A stretch of DNA of 64,000 nt from REEB95 sp050729835 (GCA_050729835.1 JBOHLS010000009.1:1-64000), one strand, 5' to 3'. Positions 52,817 to 61,988 are shown, counted from the stretch's first letter. The notes: generated by a model not told the origin, from the letters alone. Numbers and translations: made by a program.

Positions 52817-53520
52817 TGCGGGTTGTCGCGATTGCCGCCGCCTTGATCGCGCTGGTCGCGCCCGCTTGGGCGCAGCCGGCGCCGCCCCCGCCGACGCCCG
52901 CCGGAACGACCCTGACCCTGTCGGCGCACGCCGACAAGACGCTGCCGCGTGACCGGCTCCATGCCGAGCTACGCGTCGAGGCGGTCGGCGCCAATGCGGC
53001 GCAGGTCCAGGCTGAGGTCAATCGCCGCATGGCCAAGGCGCTGGCCCGCGCCAAGGCGGCAACAGGCGTCACCGTCGAAACCACCGGCTATGACGTCTAC
53101 CAGGAGCACGACGCCAAGAACAACGTCACGCGCTGGCACGGCAGCCAGGTGGTGCGCTTGGCATCGGGCGATTTCTCGGCGCTGTTGAATTTGGTCGGCG
53201 TCTTGCAAGGCGAAGGGCTGGCGCTGTCGAATCTCGCCGCCGAACTGTCGCCTGCGGCGGCCAAGACGGCGCAGGACTCACTGACCGACGCCGCATTGAC
53301 CGACATTCGCGCGCGCGCCGCGCGCATCGCGACGGCACTCGGGACCCATGTCGAGCGTTACGCCGAGCTGCGTGTCGGCAACGTGTCGACGCCGCCGGTG
53401 CCGGTCCGTTTCATGACCGCGGCGGCGTCCGCCGGCATGCCCACGCCGGTCGCCGCCGCCGGCGATACCACCGTGAGCGTCAACATCGACGCCACCGTGC
53501 TGCTCGCGCCGGTGCGCTAG
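52813..53520 (+). CDS. SIMPL-domain (DUF541) periplasmic protein
   Basis: A 235-residue protein with a signal peptide (1-20, cleavage at AWAQ). The body is the DUF541/SIMPL domain (BP26-type): TTLTLSAHADKTLPRDRLHAEL, ALARAKAATGVTVETTGYDVY. Function in the envelope is unknown; relatives form ring-shaped assemblies. Its ATG overlaps the acyl-CoA synthetase stop (ATGA). Confidence 0.85.
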   Translation: MMRVVAIAAALIALVAPAWAQPAPPPPTPAGTTLTLSAHADKTLPRDRLHAELRVEAVGANAAQVQAEVNRRMAKALARAKAATGVTVETTGYDVYQEHDAKNNVTRWHGSQVVRLASGDFSALLNLVGVLQGEGLALSNLAAELSPAAAKTAQDSLTDAALTDIRARAARIATALGTHVERYAELRVGNVSTPPVPVRFMTAAASAGMPTPVAAAGDTTVSVNIDATVLLAPVR

Positions 53521-53545
53521 GCCCACAACGCCAAGCCACGCGTGC

Positions 53546-53716
53546 TTAGTGCGCGTGCTCCAACTGGGTCAGTTCGTCTTTTATTCGGAGTTTCTGTCGC
53601 TTCAGGGTGGAGAGGGATTCGATGTTGGGGAGCGGTCGGTGGCTTTCGCGGTCGATCTGGTCTTCAAGGTTGCGGTGGCGACTGCGAAGCGCCTCGATAT
53701 GATCTTCCAACGTCAT
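53546..53716 (-). CDS. YdcH family (DUF465) small protein
   Basis: A 56-residue protein, antisense to longer non-coding frames. Sequence begins MTLEDHIEALRSRHRNLEDQ and continues with RLP-like N-x5-L-x3-LKRQKLRIKDEL, the DUF465 helical hairpin of about 55-75 residues. The ATG at 53716 follows GGAGG by 5 bases. Function unknown. It is unrelated in orientation to the SIMPL gene and lies upstream of pfkA's 3-prime end. Confidence 0.88.
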   Translation of the reverse strand: MTLEDHIEALRSRHRNLEDQIDRESHRPLPNIESLSTLKRQKLRIKDELTQLEHAH

Positions 53717-53873
53717 GGCTCCTCCAGAAGCTGGGCGGAAATGACATCAAAGAGTCGCCAAGACTAATGCCGTCCGCCCGGCGGTTCCAAGTGACAAGTG
53801 GAGAAACTTTCTGTCGCCTCGGATTCGTCTTTGTCACCGGCGTTTTAGCCGTATTTTGAAATGAGTCGCGCGG

Positions 53874-54968
53874 TCAGCCGTCGCCCAGGCAGATGCCGAG
53901 GCCGCGCGCCGTCAGCACCAGCGGGCTGTCGGCATCGACGGTCTGTGGCCGATCAATGACCTCGGCCAAGGGCACGTCGACCACCCGTCGGTTCTGCCAC
54001 GCCACCATGCGGTCGTAGCGTCCGGCGGCGATCAGGTCGACGGCATGGACGCCGAAGGCCTGGGCGATCAGCCGGTCGTTCCAGGTCGGCTGGCTGCCGC
54101 GTTGGACGTGGCCGAGCACGGTGACGCGGGTCTCGGCGCCGGTGCGGCTGGCGATGGCATGGGCGACGATCTCGCCGATGCCGCCATAGGTGAAGCCGCC
54201 GCCGGTCTGCTGGCGGCGGACGCGCTCGCCGGTGTGATCGAGCACCGCCTCGGCGACGACGACCAGCGCGAAGTTGCGGCCGCTGCGCCGCAGCGCCTCG
54301 ATATGCGCCGCCACCGCGTCGATGCGATAGCGGATTTCCGGAATCAGGATGACGTCGGCGCCGCCGGCGATGCCCGCGGCCAAGGCGATGTGTCCGGCGT
54401 CGCGCCCCATCACCTCGAGCACCATGACGCGGGCGTGGCTCGCCGCCGTCGGTGTCAGCCGATCGAGCGCTTCGGTCGCCACCATCACCGCCGTGTCGTA
54501 GCCGACCGAACGTTCGGTCGCGCCGACATCGTTGTCGATGGTCTTGGGAATCCCGACCAGCGGGATGCTGCCCTGCTGCGCCAGCCGGCGCAGGATGGCG
54601 AAGCTGCCGTCGCCGCCGATGCCGATCAGCGCGTCGACGCCCATCAGCCGAACGCCCTCGATCACTTCGGCCGAGCGGTCGACTTTGCGACCGTCCGGCA
54701 TCGGAAAGGCGAACGGGTTGCCGGTGTTGGTAGTGCCGAGGATGGTGCCGCCGAGACGCAGGATGTCGGCGCCAGCGCGCTCGCCGTCGAGGGTGGTGAA
54801 CTCGACCGGCCGGCGCATCAGGCCGAGCGTACCTTGGCGAACGCCGCGTACGGTCCAGCCCCGACCCTGGGCGCGTGCCACCACGGCGCGGATGACGGCG
54901 TTGAGGCCGGCGCAATCGCCGCCGCTGGTCAAGAGGCCGATGGTGCGGGCGGTGGAGGTGGCTGGCAT
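53874..54968 (-). CDS. pfkA: 6-phosphofructokinase
   Basis: A 364-residue enzyme that phosphorylates fructose-6-phosphate. The core GGDCAGLNAVIRA, GIGGDGSFAILRRL and PKTIDNDVGATERSVGYDTA are intact. The combination of Gly in GGDGS (ATP-type) with Lys in PKTIDND is typical of the mixed ATP/PPi clade, so the donor is not certain, ATP being likelier. ATG at 54968, preceded by GGGAG. Confidence 0.9.
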   Translation of the reverse strand: MPATSTARTIGLLTSGGDCAGLNAVIRAVVARAQGRGWTVRGVRQGTLGLMRRPVEFTTLDGERAGADILRLGGTILGTTNTGNPFAFPMPDGRKVDRSAEVIEGVRLMGVDALIGIGGDGSFAILRRLAQQGSIPLVGIPKTIDNDVGATERSVGYDTAVMVATEALDRLTPTAASHARVMVLEVMGRDAGHIALAAGIAGGADVILIPEIRYRIDAVAAHIEALRRSGRNFALVVVAEAVLDHTGERVRRQQTGGGFTYGGIGEIVAHAIASRTGAETRVTVLGHVQRGSQPTWNDRLIAQAFGVHAVDLIAAGRYDRMVAWQNRRVVDVPLAEVIDRPQTVDADSPLVLTARGLGICLGDG

Positions 54969-54983
54969 CGCTGTATCTCCCTA

Positions 54984-55015
54984 TGAATTCCCGCCCGGGT
55001 GAATTCCCGCCCGGG
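54984..55015. repeat. tandem 16-bp direct repeat
   Basis: Two adjacent perfect copies of TGAATTCCCGCCCGGG (54984-54999, 55000-55015), about 15 bases upstream of the pfkA start. A one-mismatch copy occurs at 41299-41314 in the hsp20 leader. Confidence 0.85.
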
Positions 55016-55129
55016 AACGGGCCAATTCGGCGTGATCGGGCGGGCGCAACGGGCTTCCGCCCGGCTCAACCCCGACGGGGATTTTTGCTATACTAAAGCA
55101 TCTACGCCGGGCAGGGTTTCCGACCCCCG

Positions 55130-55333
55130 ATGGACCTCGAGATCGAAGCGATCAAGGCCAAGATCATCCAGTTGAAGGACGAGCACCACGCGCTCGACGA
55201 GGATATCCGTCGCCTCGAAGAGGGCGGCCCCTTCAATCCGATCGAGATGCAACGCCTGAAGCGCCGCAAGCTGGCGCTCAAGGACCTGTTGGCCCGCCTC
55301 GAAAGCAGACTGCTGCCCGACATCATCGCCTGA
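55130..55333 (+). CDS. YdcH family (DUF465) small protein
   Basis: A 67-residue helical protein (LKDEHHALDEDIRRLEEG, EMQRLKRRKLALKDLLARLE). Same family as the gene at 53546-53716, on the other side of pfkA, but more similar to the usual purE-linked form. A TATACT -10-like element (55089-55094) lies 35 bases upstream. It ends 64 bases before purE. Function unknown. Confidence 0.9.
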   Translation: MDLEIEAIKAKIIQLKDEHHALDEDIRRLEEGGPFNPIEMQRLKRRKLALKDLLARLESRLLPDIIA

Positions 55334-55397
55334 TCCGCCGCGCTTGCCCGAAGGCGGCACGTTCCTATAATGCGCGCTTCCTGTTCGAGGCGGGGGA

Positions 55398-55889
55398 ATG
55401 AAGCGCGCGCAGCCTGTCAGCATCATCATGGGCAGCCAGTCCGACTGGAAGACCATGCGCCACGCAGCGCGCATGCTCGACCGGCTCGGCGTTGGCTACG
55501 AGGCGCGCGTGGTTTCGGCCCATCGCACGCCGCGGCGGCTTTACGACTACGCCCGCGGCGCCCAGGCGCGCGGCGTCCGCGTGATCATCGCCGGCGCCGG
55601 CGGCGCGGCGCATCTGCCGGGCATGACGGCGTCGATGACGGCGCTGCCGGTGCTCGGCGTGCCGGTCGAGAGCCGCGCCCTCAAGGGCGTCGACAGCTTC
55701 CTTTCGATCGCGCAGATGCCGGGCGGCGTTCCCGTTGGCACGCTGGCGATCGGCAAGGCCGGCGCCACCAACGCCGCCTTGTTGGCGGCGGCGATCCTGG
55801 CGCTCGGCGACGCCAAGGTCGCAATCCGGCTCGAGCGGTTCCGCAAGCGCCAGACGGCGTCCGTGCCGAAGCGTCCGCCGCGCGGATGA
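55398..55889 (+). CDS. purE: 5-(carboxyamino)imidazole ribonucleotide mutase
   Basis: A 163-residue class I PurE. IIMGSQSDWKTMRHAA, SAHRTPRRLYDYA, IAGAGGAAHLPGM and GVPVESRALKGVDSFLSIAQMPGG are the active-site blocks. It moves the carboxylate of N5-CAIR to C4 in purine synthesis. The ATG at 55398 follows GAGGCGGGGG; it overlaps purK by ATGA. Confidence 0.95.
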   Translation: MKRAQPVSIIMGSQSDWKTMRHAARMLDRLGVGYEARVVSAHRTPRRLYDYARGAQARGVRVIIAGAGGAAHLPGMTASMTALPVLGVPVESRALKGVDSFLSIAQMPGGVPVGTLAIGKAGATNAALLAAAILALGDAKVAIRLERFRKRQTASVPKRPPRG

Positions 55890-56953
55890 TCCTGCCGGGT
55901 GCGACCATCGGCATCGTCGGCGGCGGGCAGCTCGGCCGCATGACCGCGCTCGCCGCCGCGCGGCTCGGCTATCGCTGCCACATTTTCTCGCCCGACGCCG
56001 ACGGCCCGGCAAAGCAGGTGACGCCCTATGCCACCACCGCCGCCTACGACGATCAGGATGCGCTCAAGCGTTTCGCCGCGGCGATCGACATCGCGACCTA
56101 CGAGTTCGAGAACGTGCCGCTTGAGACCGCCAAGGCGCTGAACGCGCTGAAGCCGTTGCGGCCGGGGCCCGGCGCGCTCGAGATCGCCCAGGACCGCCTC
56201 AAGGAGAAATATTTCCTGCGCGGCGTCGGCGCCGCCACCACCGCGTTCCGACCGGTCGAAAGCGCGGCGCAGCTGACGCGCGCGCTGGCCGAGATCGGTC
56301 CGCGCGGCGTGCTCAAGACGGTGCGGCTCGGCTACGACGGCAAGGGCCAGGTCATGCTCGGGCCCGAGAGCGACGCGGCGGCGGCCTGGGACAAGCTCGG
56401 TGCCGGGATCGCAATCCTCGAAGGCTTCGTCGAATTCGCCTGCGAGGTCTCGGTCATCGTCGCGCGCGGCGAAAAGGGCGAGCTCGCCGCCTTTCCCGTG
56501 GTCGAGAACCGCCACGTCAATCACATCCTCGATACCACGGTGGCGCCGGCCGAGATTCCCGCCGCGCTCGCCGCCGAGGCCGAGCGCATCGCCCGCCACG
56601 TCGCCGAGCGGCTCGATTTGATTGGTTTGCTGGCGGTCGAGATGTTCGTCACCAAGTCGGGCGAGCTCCTGGTCAACGAGTTGGCGCCGCGGCCACACAA
56701 TTCCGGCCATTGGACGATCGACGCCTGCCTGACCAGCCAGTTCGAGCAACTGGTGCGCGCGGTTTGCGGCCTGCCGCTGGGCTCGACCGAGCGCCATTCC
56801 AATGCGGTGATGAAGAACCTGATCGGCGACGAGGTCGAAACCTGGCGCCAGGCGCTGACCGAGCTGACCGCGCGCCTCCATCTCTACGGCAAGGGCAAAC
56901 CAGTACCCGGCCGCAAGATGGGCCACGTCACGCGGCTGCTGCCGAAACGCTAG
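55886..56953 (+). CDS. purK: 5-(carboxyamino)imidazole ribonucleotide synthase
   Basis: A 355-residue ATP-grasp enzyme making N5-CAIR from AIR and bicarbonate. ATIGIVGGGQLGRM, TYEFENVP, VLKTVRLGYDGKGQ and NELAPRPHNSGHWTIDA are hallmarks. The ATG overlaps the purE TGA, a translationally coupled pair. The stop overlaps the COQ9 stop on the opposite strand. Confidence 0.95.
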   Translation: MILPGATIGIVGGGQLGRMTALAAARLGYRCHIFSPDADGPAKQVTPYATTAAYDDQDALKRFAAAIDIATYEFENVPLETAKALNALKPLRPGPGALEIAQDRLKEKYFLRGVGAATTAFRPVESAAQLTRALAEIGPRGVLKTVRLGYDGKGQVMLGPESDAAAAWDKLGAGIAILEGFVEFACEVSVIVARGEKGELAAFPVVENRHVNHILDTTVAPAEIPAALAAEAERIARHVAERLDLIGLLAVEMFVTKSGELLVNELAPRPHNSGHWTIDACLTSQFEQLVRAVCGLPLGSTERHSNAVMKNLIGDEVETWRQALTELTARLHLYGKGKPVPGRKMGHVTRLLPKR

Positions 56954-57594
56954 GCGCGGCGCAGGCGGGCCAGCGCGCCGAGCGCGCGCAGCGGATTGGG
57001 TAGGCGGCCGAGCGCCGCGGTGGCGCGGCCGCGCAGCTTCGGGATCTGCATCACCTCGGCGATGCGGCGGTCGAGGAATGCGGCCGTCGCCTCATTGTCC
57101 AGCGATTTATCGTCGAGCCAATAGAGCGTGGTGGCGGCAGTGATGCCGGCGAGCAGGCCACGCTTGGTGTAGAAGCTGAAATCGGTCGAACGGTCGCCAG
57201 CGGCGTGCCACAACATGTCGACCGTGTGATAGAGCAGGCGGGGTCCGAGCGGCAGGTTCGCTGGCAGGGCCAGGAACGCCAGCATCCGCCGCACCGCCTC
57301 GCGATGCGTCTCGAGCAGCGTCAGCCGGGTGCGGACGCCGAGCGCGATGCGCTCGCGCAGCTTGAGGCGCGCGGAATTTTCCTTGGCAAGCGCCGCCTCG
57401 GTCGCGCGGTCGGCCCAATCGCTGAACGCCGCCACCACGTCGCGCACGCCGTGCGGAAAGAGCGAGGCAATCTCGGCGTCGGTGAGCTCGACGCGCTTGG
57501 TGGCATGGCTCAGCGCGCGCCGGCTCCAACCCTCGAACGGCACGTTAGGCAGCATCGCCAACATCACCTTGTCGCGGAGTGCGCGGTCGTCCAT
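56950..57594 (-). CDS. COQ9-family protein (ubiquinone biosynthesis)
   Basis: A 214-residue TetR-fold-like protein: MLAMLPNVPFEGWSRRALSHA at the N-terminus and LLYHTVDMLWHAAGDRSTDFSFYTKR, the lipid-binding COQ9 signature. In mitochondria and alphaproteobacteria COQ9 presents ubiquinone precursors to COQ7. The start at 57594 immediately follows the def stop (TGACATG); an alternative ATG at 57615 overlaps def. The gene order def-COQ9 is one transcript. Confidence 0.85.
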   Translation of the reverse strand: MDDRALRDKVMLAMLPNVPFEGWSRRALSHATKRVELTDAEIASLFPHGVRDVVAAFSDWADRATEAALAKENSARLKLRERIALGVRTRLTLLETHREAVRRMLAFLALPANLPLGPRLLYHTVDMLWHAAGDRSTDFSFYTKRGLLAGITAATTLYWLDDKSLDNEATAAFLDRRIAEVMQIPKLRGRATAALGRLPNPLRALGALARLRRA

Positions 57595-57595
57595 G

Positions 57596-58162
57596 TCACT
57601 CGGCCGCGTCGGCATCGGCCTTGCCGGCGCCGATCTCGATCGGGAAACGCATGCCTTCCTCGAGATAGGTCAGCAGCCGCAGATCGGTCATGCGCTGGGG
57701 ATAGAGGATGCCGTCGAGATGGTCGCATTCGTGCTGCACGACGCGGGCATGGAAGCCCTCGACCGTGCGGTCGACCGGTTTGGCGTCGAGGCTGACGCCG
57801 CGATAGCGAATGCGGGTGAAGCGCGGCACCGCGCCCTTGAGGCCGGGCACCGACAGGCAGCCTTCCCAGTCGAGTTCGGTCTCGGCGGTTAGCGGCTCGA
57901 TCATCGGGTTGATCAGCACGGTGAGCATCTGCGGCTTGTCGAGCGGCCGGCCGGTCAGCCGCGTCTCGCCAACCTCGAAGACCACCACGCGCCGCGCGAC
58001 GTGGACCTGCGGCGCGGCCAAGCCGGTGCCGCCGGCGTCGTGCATGGTCTCGATCATGTCGGCGACTAGCTCGCGGATTTCCGGCGCGGCCGGATCGGCC
58101 ACCGCCGCCGCTTTTTCGCGCAGCACCGGGTGGCCCATGCGGGCGATTTTGAGAATGGCCAT
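57596..58162 (-). CDS. def: peptide deformylase
   Basis: A 188-residue metal enzyme that removes formyl from nascent N-termini. The three motifs GTGLAAPQV, WEGCLSVPG and QHECDHLDG with Cys, His and His metal ligands and Glu are intact. Start ATG at 58162; a longer frame up to 58210 is not favoured. It is co-transcribed with the COQ9 gene. Confidence 0.95.
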   Translation of the reverse strand: MAILKIARMGHPVLREKAAAVADPAAPEIRELVADMIETMHDAGGTGLAAPQVHVARRVVVFEVGETRLTGRPLDKPQMLTVLINPMIEPLTAETELDWEGCLSVPGLKGAVPRFTRIRYRGVSLDAKPVDRTVEGFHARVVQHECDHLDGILYPQRMTDLRLLTYLEEGMRFPIEIGAGKADADAAE

Positions 58163-58356
58163 AGTCCCATTATAAATCGATTCGGACCGCCGGTGCGGCG
58201 CAAAAGCCACGCTCTCCGGCCGTGGTGGAACGGGCGGGCGGTGCGGCCTTCACAAACCGCTGATTTGGTGATATTGAGCCGCCCCTCGGGCCGAATTCCT
58301 TGGGGCCGGCCTGGGATTTGACCCTTAACTCGGTTGGCCAAAGGCGCAACGTTCTC

Positions 58357-58560
58357 GTGCAGATTCTCGTCCGCGACAACAACGTCGATCAGGTGCTTCG
58401 CGCGCTCAAGAAGAAGATGCAGCGCGAAGGGCTTTTCCGGGAAATGAAAATCCGCCTCAATTACGAGAAGCCGTCCGAGCGTCGCGCCCGCGAGCGCGCC
58501 GAAGCGGTCCGCCGCTACCGCAAGCTGCTGCGGAAGCGCATGGAGCGCGAGGGGTATTAG
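58357..58560 (+). CDS. rpsU: 30S ribosomal protein S21
   Basis: A 67-residue protein, RDNNVDQVLRALKKKMQREG then RYRKLLRKRMEREGY. The GTG at 58357 gives the family N-terminus (QILVRDNN); the longer upstream frame is not homologous. Confidence 0.95.
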   Translation: MQILVRDNNVDQVLRALKKKMQREGLFREMKIRLNYEKPSERRARERAEAVRRYRKLLRKRMEREGY

Positions 58561-58589
58561 TCCGTTTCGCGCAAGGCGAGAATCAACAA

Positions 58590-58612
58590 AAAGCCGCCCA
58601 CCGGGCGGCTTT
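58590..58612. terminator. bidirectional terminator between rpsU and pnt
   Basis: A perfect 10-bp stem (AAAGCCGCCC 58590-58599, GGGCGGCTTT 58603-58612) with a 3-base loop. On the plus strand TTTCGTGTTT follows (for rpsU), on the minus strand TTTTTG follows (complement of CAAAAA), which is the stronger end for the pnt operon. Confidence 0.9.
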
Positions 58613-58618
58613 CGTGTT

Positions 58619-60013
58619 TCAGGCCCCGAGTGCCTTGACGATCTCCTCGCACATCTTCTTGGCGTCGCCGAAGAGCATCATGGTGTTGTCGCGGAAGAAC
58701 AGCTCGTTCTCGACGCCGGCATAGCCCGACGCCATCGAGCGCTTGACGAATAGCACGGTCTTGGCTTTCTCGACGTCGAGGATCGGCATGCCGTAGATCG
58801 CCGATTTGGGGTCGGTCTTGGCCGCCGGGTTGGTGACGTCGTTGGCGCCGATGACGAAGGCGACGTCGGTTGTAGAGAAGTCGCGGTTGATCTCCTCGAG
58901 CTCCATCACGTCCTCGTAGGGCACGTTGGCCTCGGCCAAGAGCACGTTCATATGCCCCGGCATGCGGCCCGCCACCGGATGGATGGCGTAATGCACGGTG
59001 ACGCCTTCCTTCTTGAGGATGTCGGCCATCTCCTTGAGCGCGTGCTGCGCTTGGGCGACCGCCATGCCGTAGCCCGGCACGATGATGACCGAGCTGGCAT
59101 TTTTGAGGATGAAGGCGGCATCGTCGGCGCTGCCGGATTTGACCGCATTGTCGCCGGGACCGGCGCTGGCCGCCGCGCCGCCCTCGGTGCCGAAGCCGCC
59201 AAGGATGACGTTGAAGATCGAGCGGTTCATCCCCTTGCACATGATGTAGGAGAGGATGGCGCCCGACGACCCGACCAGCGCGCCGGTGATGATCAGCAGA
59301 GAATTGGCGAGGGTGAAGCCGATACCGCACGCCGCCCAGCCCGAATAGCTGTTCAGCATCGAGATCACCACCGGCATGTCGGCACCGCCGATCGGCACGA
59401 TTAGCAGAAACCCCAGCAGCAGCGACAAGCCGACCATCGCCCAGAACGTGACCGGCAGCTGCGCCATCACGAACCAGACGATGAGGCCGACGAGCACCAA
59501 GCCGAGCAGCGCGTTGAGCGGATGCTGGCCGGGGAACACCAGCGGCTTGCCGGTGATCAGGCCTTGCAGCTTGCCAAAGGCGATGATCGAGCCGGTGAAG
59601 GTGATGGCGCCGATCGCCGTGCCGAGGCTCATCTCGATCAGGCTATGACTCTGGATCGCGCCGAGCTGGCCGATGCCGTAGGCGGCGGGCGCATAGAACG
59701 CGGCGGTGGCGACGCAGACCGCGGCCAGGCCCACCAGGCTGTGGAAGGCGGCGACGAGCTGCGGCAGCGCCGTCATCTGGATGCGCAGCGCGATGAAGGT
59801 GCCGATAGCGCCGCCGATGACGATTCCGGCGACGATCACCCCGTAGCTGAGCACGCCGGGCGAGGCTAGCGTGGTGCCGATGGCGATCACCATGCCGACG
59901 ATGCCGAAGAGGTTGCCGCCGCGCGCCGTCTCGGGCGACGACAGGCCGCGCAGCGCCATGATGAAGCAGATGCTGGCGAGCAGATAGAGCAGCGCCGCAA
60001 GATTTGCGGTCAT
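58619..60013 (-). CDS. pntB: NAD(P) transhydrogenase beta subunit
   Basis: A 464-residue membrane protein with about nine N-terminal helices and a C-terminal NADP(H)-binding domain (GYGMAVAQAQHALKEM, AEANVPYEDV, GANDVTNPAAKTDPKSAIYGM). With PntAA and PntAB it forms the proton-pumping transhydrogenase that makes NADPH from NADH. Its ATG overlaps the pntAB stop by 4 bases, and it ends at the terminator. Confidence 0.96.
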   Translation of the reverse strand: MTANLAALLYLLASICFIMALRGLSSPETARGGNLFGIVGMVIAIGTTLASPGVLSYGVIVAGIVIGGAIGTFIALRIQMTALPQLVAAFHSLVGLAAVCVATAAFYAPAAYGIGQLGAIQSHSLIEMSLGTAIGAITFTGSIIAFGKLQGLITGKPLVFPGQHPLNALLGLVLVGLIVWFVMAQLPVTFWAMVGLSLLLGFLLIVPIGGADMPVVISMLNSYSGWAACGIGFTLANSLLIITGALVGSSGAILSYIMCKGMNRSIFNVILGGFGTEGGAAASAGPGDNAVKSGSADDAAFILKNASSVIIVPGYGMAVAQAQHALKEMADILKKEGVTVHYAIHPVAGRMPGHMNVLLAEANVPYEDVMELEEINRDFSTTDVAFVIGANDVTNPAAKTDPKSAIYGMPILDVEKAKTVLFVKRSMASGYAGVENELFFRDNTMMLFGDAKKMCEEIVKALGA

Positions 60014-60330
60014 TTGCCGGCCTTCTCCTTGGGCGCCTTCTTCTTGAACATCTGCAGCATGCGCTGGGTCACGATGAAGCCGCCGAAGATGTTGACCGAG
60101 GCCAACGTCACGGCGGCGAAGCCCATGACCTTGGAAAAGCTGAAACCGGCGGGGCCGGCGGCGATCAGCGCGCCGACGATGATCACCGACGAGATGGCGT
60201 TGGTGACGCTCATCAGCGGCGAGTGGAGGGCCGGCGTGACGCGCCAGACGACGTAATAGCCGACGAACACCGCCAGCACGAAGACGGTGAGGAAGAACAC
60301 GAAGACGTCGGCGTGGGCGCCGGTTTCCAT
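60010..60330 (-). CDS. pntAB: NAD(P) transhydrogenase alpha subunit part 2
   Basis: A 106-residue membrane protein of three helices (VFFLTVFVLAVFVGYYVVW, NAISSVIIVGALIAAG, FAAVTLASVNIFGGFIVTQRML). In this lineage the alpha subunit is split in two genes, of which this is the membrane part. Gap to pntAA is 3 bases; it overlaps pntB. Confidence 0.94.
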   Translation of the reverse strand: METGAHADVFVFFLTVFVLAVFVGYYVVWRVTPALHSPLMSVTNAISSVIIVGALIAAGPAGFSFSKVMGFAAVTLASVNIFGGFIVTQRMLQMFKKKAPKEKAGK

Positions 60331-60333
60331 GGC

Positions 60334-61461
60334 TCAGCCTCCCGCCATTTGCGGATGGACGACCTTGCCGTCGCGCGTCAGCAGGCTCGCCTTCACGATC
60401 TCGTCGGACTCGTCGATCTTGAGCGCCTTGTCCTTGTCCAAGATGAGGCCGAGGAAGGCGAAGAGGTTGCGGGCATAGAGCGCGCTGGCGTCGACCGCGA
60501 TGCGCGCCGGCATGTTGCTGTGGCCGATGATCGCGACGCCGTTGGGCGTGGTCACGGTTTCGTCGGGCTTGCTGCCTTCGACATTGCCACCCTGCTCGAC
60601 GGCGAGATCGACGACCACCGAGCCCGAGCGCATCACGCCGAGCATCTCCTTGGTGATCAGGATCGGCGCCTTGCGGCCGGGAATTAGCGCGGTGCAGATG
60701 ACGATGTCGGTCTTCTTGAGCGCCTCGGTGACGTGCTCGCGCTGGCGCCGGGTGAAGTCCTCACTCGCTTCCTTGGCATAGCCGCCGGCGGTCTCCATCG
60801 CCTTCATCGCCTCGAGATCAACGGCGAGGAAGGTGGCACCGAGGCTTTCGACCTGCTCCTTGGCGGCATAGCGCACGTCGGTCGCCGAAACCACGCCGCC
60901 GAGGCGGCGCGCGGTGGCAATCGCCTGGAGCCCGGCGACGCCGGCGCCCATCACCAGCACGCGCGCCGGCGCCACGGTGCCGGCGGCGGTCATCATCATT
61001 GGCATGGCGCGGCCGAAATAATCGGCGGCGTCGAGCACCGCCTTGTAGCCGGAGAGATTCGCCTGGCTCGATAGCACGTCCATCGCCTGGGCACGGGTGA
61101 TGCGCGGCACCAGCTCCATCGCGAAGGCGGTCACGCCCGCCTGGGCATAGGCCTGGACCTCGTCCTTGTGCTGCAACGGCGCGAGCATGGCAACCAGCAC
61201 CGCTCCGCGCTTCATCGCCTTGACCTCGTCGGCGGTCGGCCGCTGCACCTTGAGCACGATCTCGGCGCCAAGCGCAGCCGCGGCGTCACCGAGCTGGGCA
61301 CCAGCCGCGGCATAGGCGTCGTCGGTATAGGCGGCGCCGGCGCCGGCGCCGCGCTCGATGATCACGGCATGGCCCTGGCCGACGAGGCGCTTGGCCGTGT
61401 CGGGCGAGGCGGCGACGCGGCGCTCGCCAGCCCGGCGCTCCTTGGGTATGCCGATCATCAT
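60334..61461 (-). CDS. pntAA: NAD(P) transhydrogenase alpha subunit part 1 (NAD-binding)
   Basis: A 375-residue soluble domain related to alanine dehydrogenase: IGIPKERRAGERRVAASP, the NAD-binding VLVMGAGVAGLQAIATARRLGG, SATDVRYAAKEQVESLGATF and ICTALIPGRKAPILI. First gene of the operon. The start is ATG at 61461 or, one codon on, 61458. Confidence 0.95.
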   Translation of the reverse strand: MMIGIPKERRAGERRVAASPDTAKRLVGQGHAVIIERGAGAGAAYTDDAYAAAGAQLGDAAAALGAEIVLKVQRPTADEVKAMKRGAVLVAMLAPLQHKDEVQAYAQAGVTAFAMELVPRITRAQAMDVLSSQANLSGYKAVLDAADYFGRAMPMMMTAAGTVAPARVLVMGAGVAGLQAIATARRLGGVVSATDVRYAAKEQVESLGATFLAVDLEAMKAMETAGGYAKEASEDFTRRQREHVTEALKKTDIVICTALIPGRKAPILITKEMLGVMRSGSVVVDLAVEQGGNVEGSKPDETVTTPNGVAIIGHSNMPARIAVDASALYARNLFAFLGLILDKDKALKIDESDEIVKASLLTRDGKVVHPQMAGG

Positions 61462-61562
61462 CCGGTAAAACGTTCCCCTGCTGCCTTATTTCCCTGGGCC
61501 GCGGCAGCGCGGGCGGCACAATGCCGCGCTCGGGCGGCTTTCTCAAGGTTTTTGGGCCGCGA

Positions 61563-61802
61563 CTATTTGACCAGTTGCTCGGCGTGATGCAGGTCATCGG
61601 CGCACAGCTTCGCGCGGCCGGCGTTATCATCGTCCTGCGCCTTGGCGAGGAGCAATTCGAGCTCGCGCTGCTTGGCTTGGTCGTCGAGTCCGGCGAGGTG
61701 CGCCCGCATCGCCGCGATCTCTTGCGCGCAATCGGCATGGGCCGTGCCGGCCGCGGCAACCAGCGCCACGACGAGAGCCAGGAGTGGCAGGACCCTTCTC
61801 AT
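61563..61802 (-). CDS. small secreted protein of unknown function
   Basis: A 79-residue protein with a good signal peptide (LPLLALVVALVAAAGTAHA) and a short, charged helical mature part containing two cysteines (DCAQE ... AKLCADD) that could form a disulfide. No family recognised. It is 101 bases upstream of pntAA on the same strand and might share its transcript. Confidence 0.65.
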   Translation of the reverse strand: MRRVLPLLALVVALVAAAGTAHADCAQEIAAMRAHLAGLDDQAKQRELELLLAKAQDDDNAGRAKLCADDLHHAEQLVK

Positions 61803-61911
61803 GTCTTTCCCCCGAAACTAAGATAGCAGCGATCCGTCAACCGGTGCGCCGCCGTGTCCGGCGCCCGGTCGGTGCACCAAGGATTGTGGTGCCAGGTTCC
61901 GGCACCCCCAA

Positions 61912-61936
61912 GGAATAATTCACATCCGAATCCGTT
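61912..61936 (+). promoter_or_regulatory. candidate ECF-type promoter of the sigma gene
   Basis: GGAAT (61912-61916), 16 bases, CGTT (61933-61936), about 53 bases ahead of the sigma start. It resembles the GGAAC-N16-CGTT pattern of alphaproteobacterial ECF sigma factors and would allow autoregulation. One mismatch in the -35. Confidence 0.5.
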
Positions 61937-61988
61937 GTCACCATGTCAGGTTCGATCGGGCGTCCCGGCTCTGCCAGGGGCGGGCGCG

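Noticed and set aside
53542..53859. Plus-strand frames over the YdcH gene
   Set aside because: The minus strand encodes a family-like 56-residue protein with GGAGG; the plus frames have no family or ribosome-binding site.
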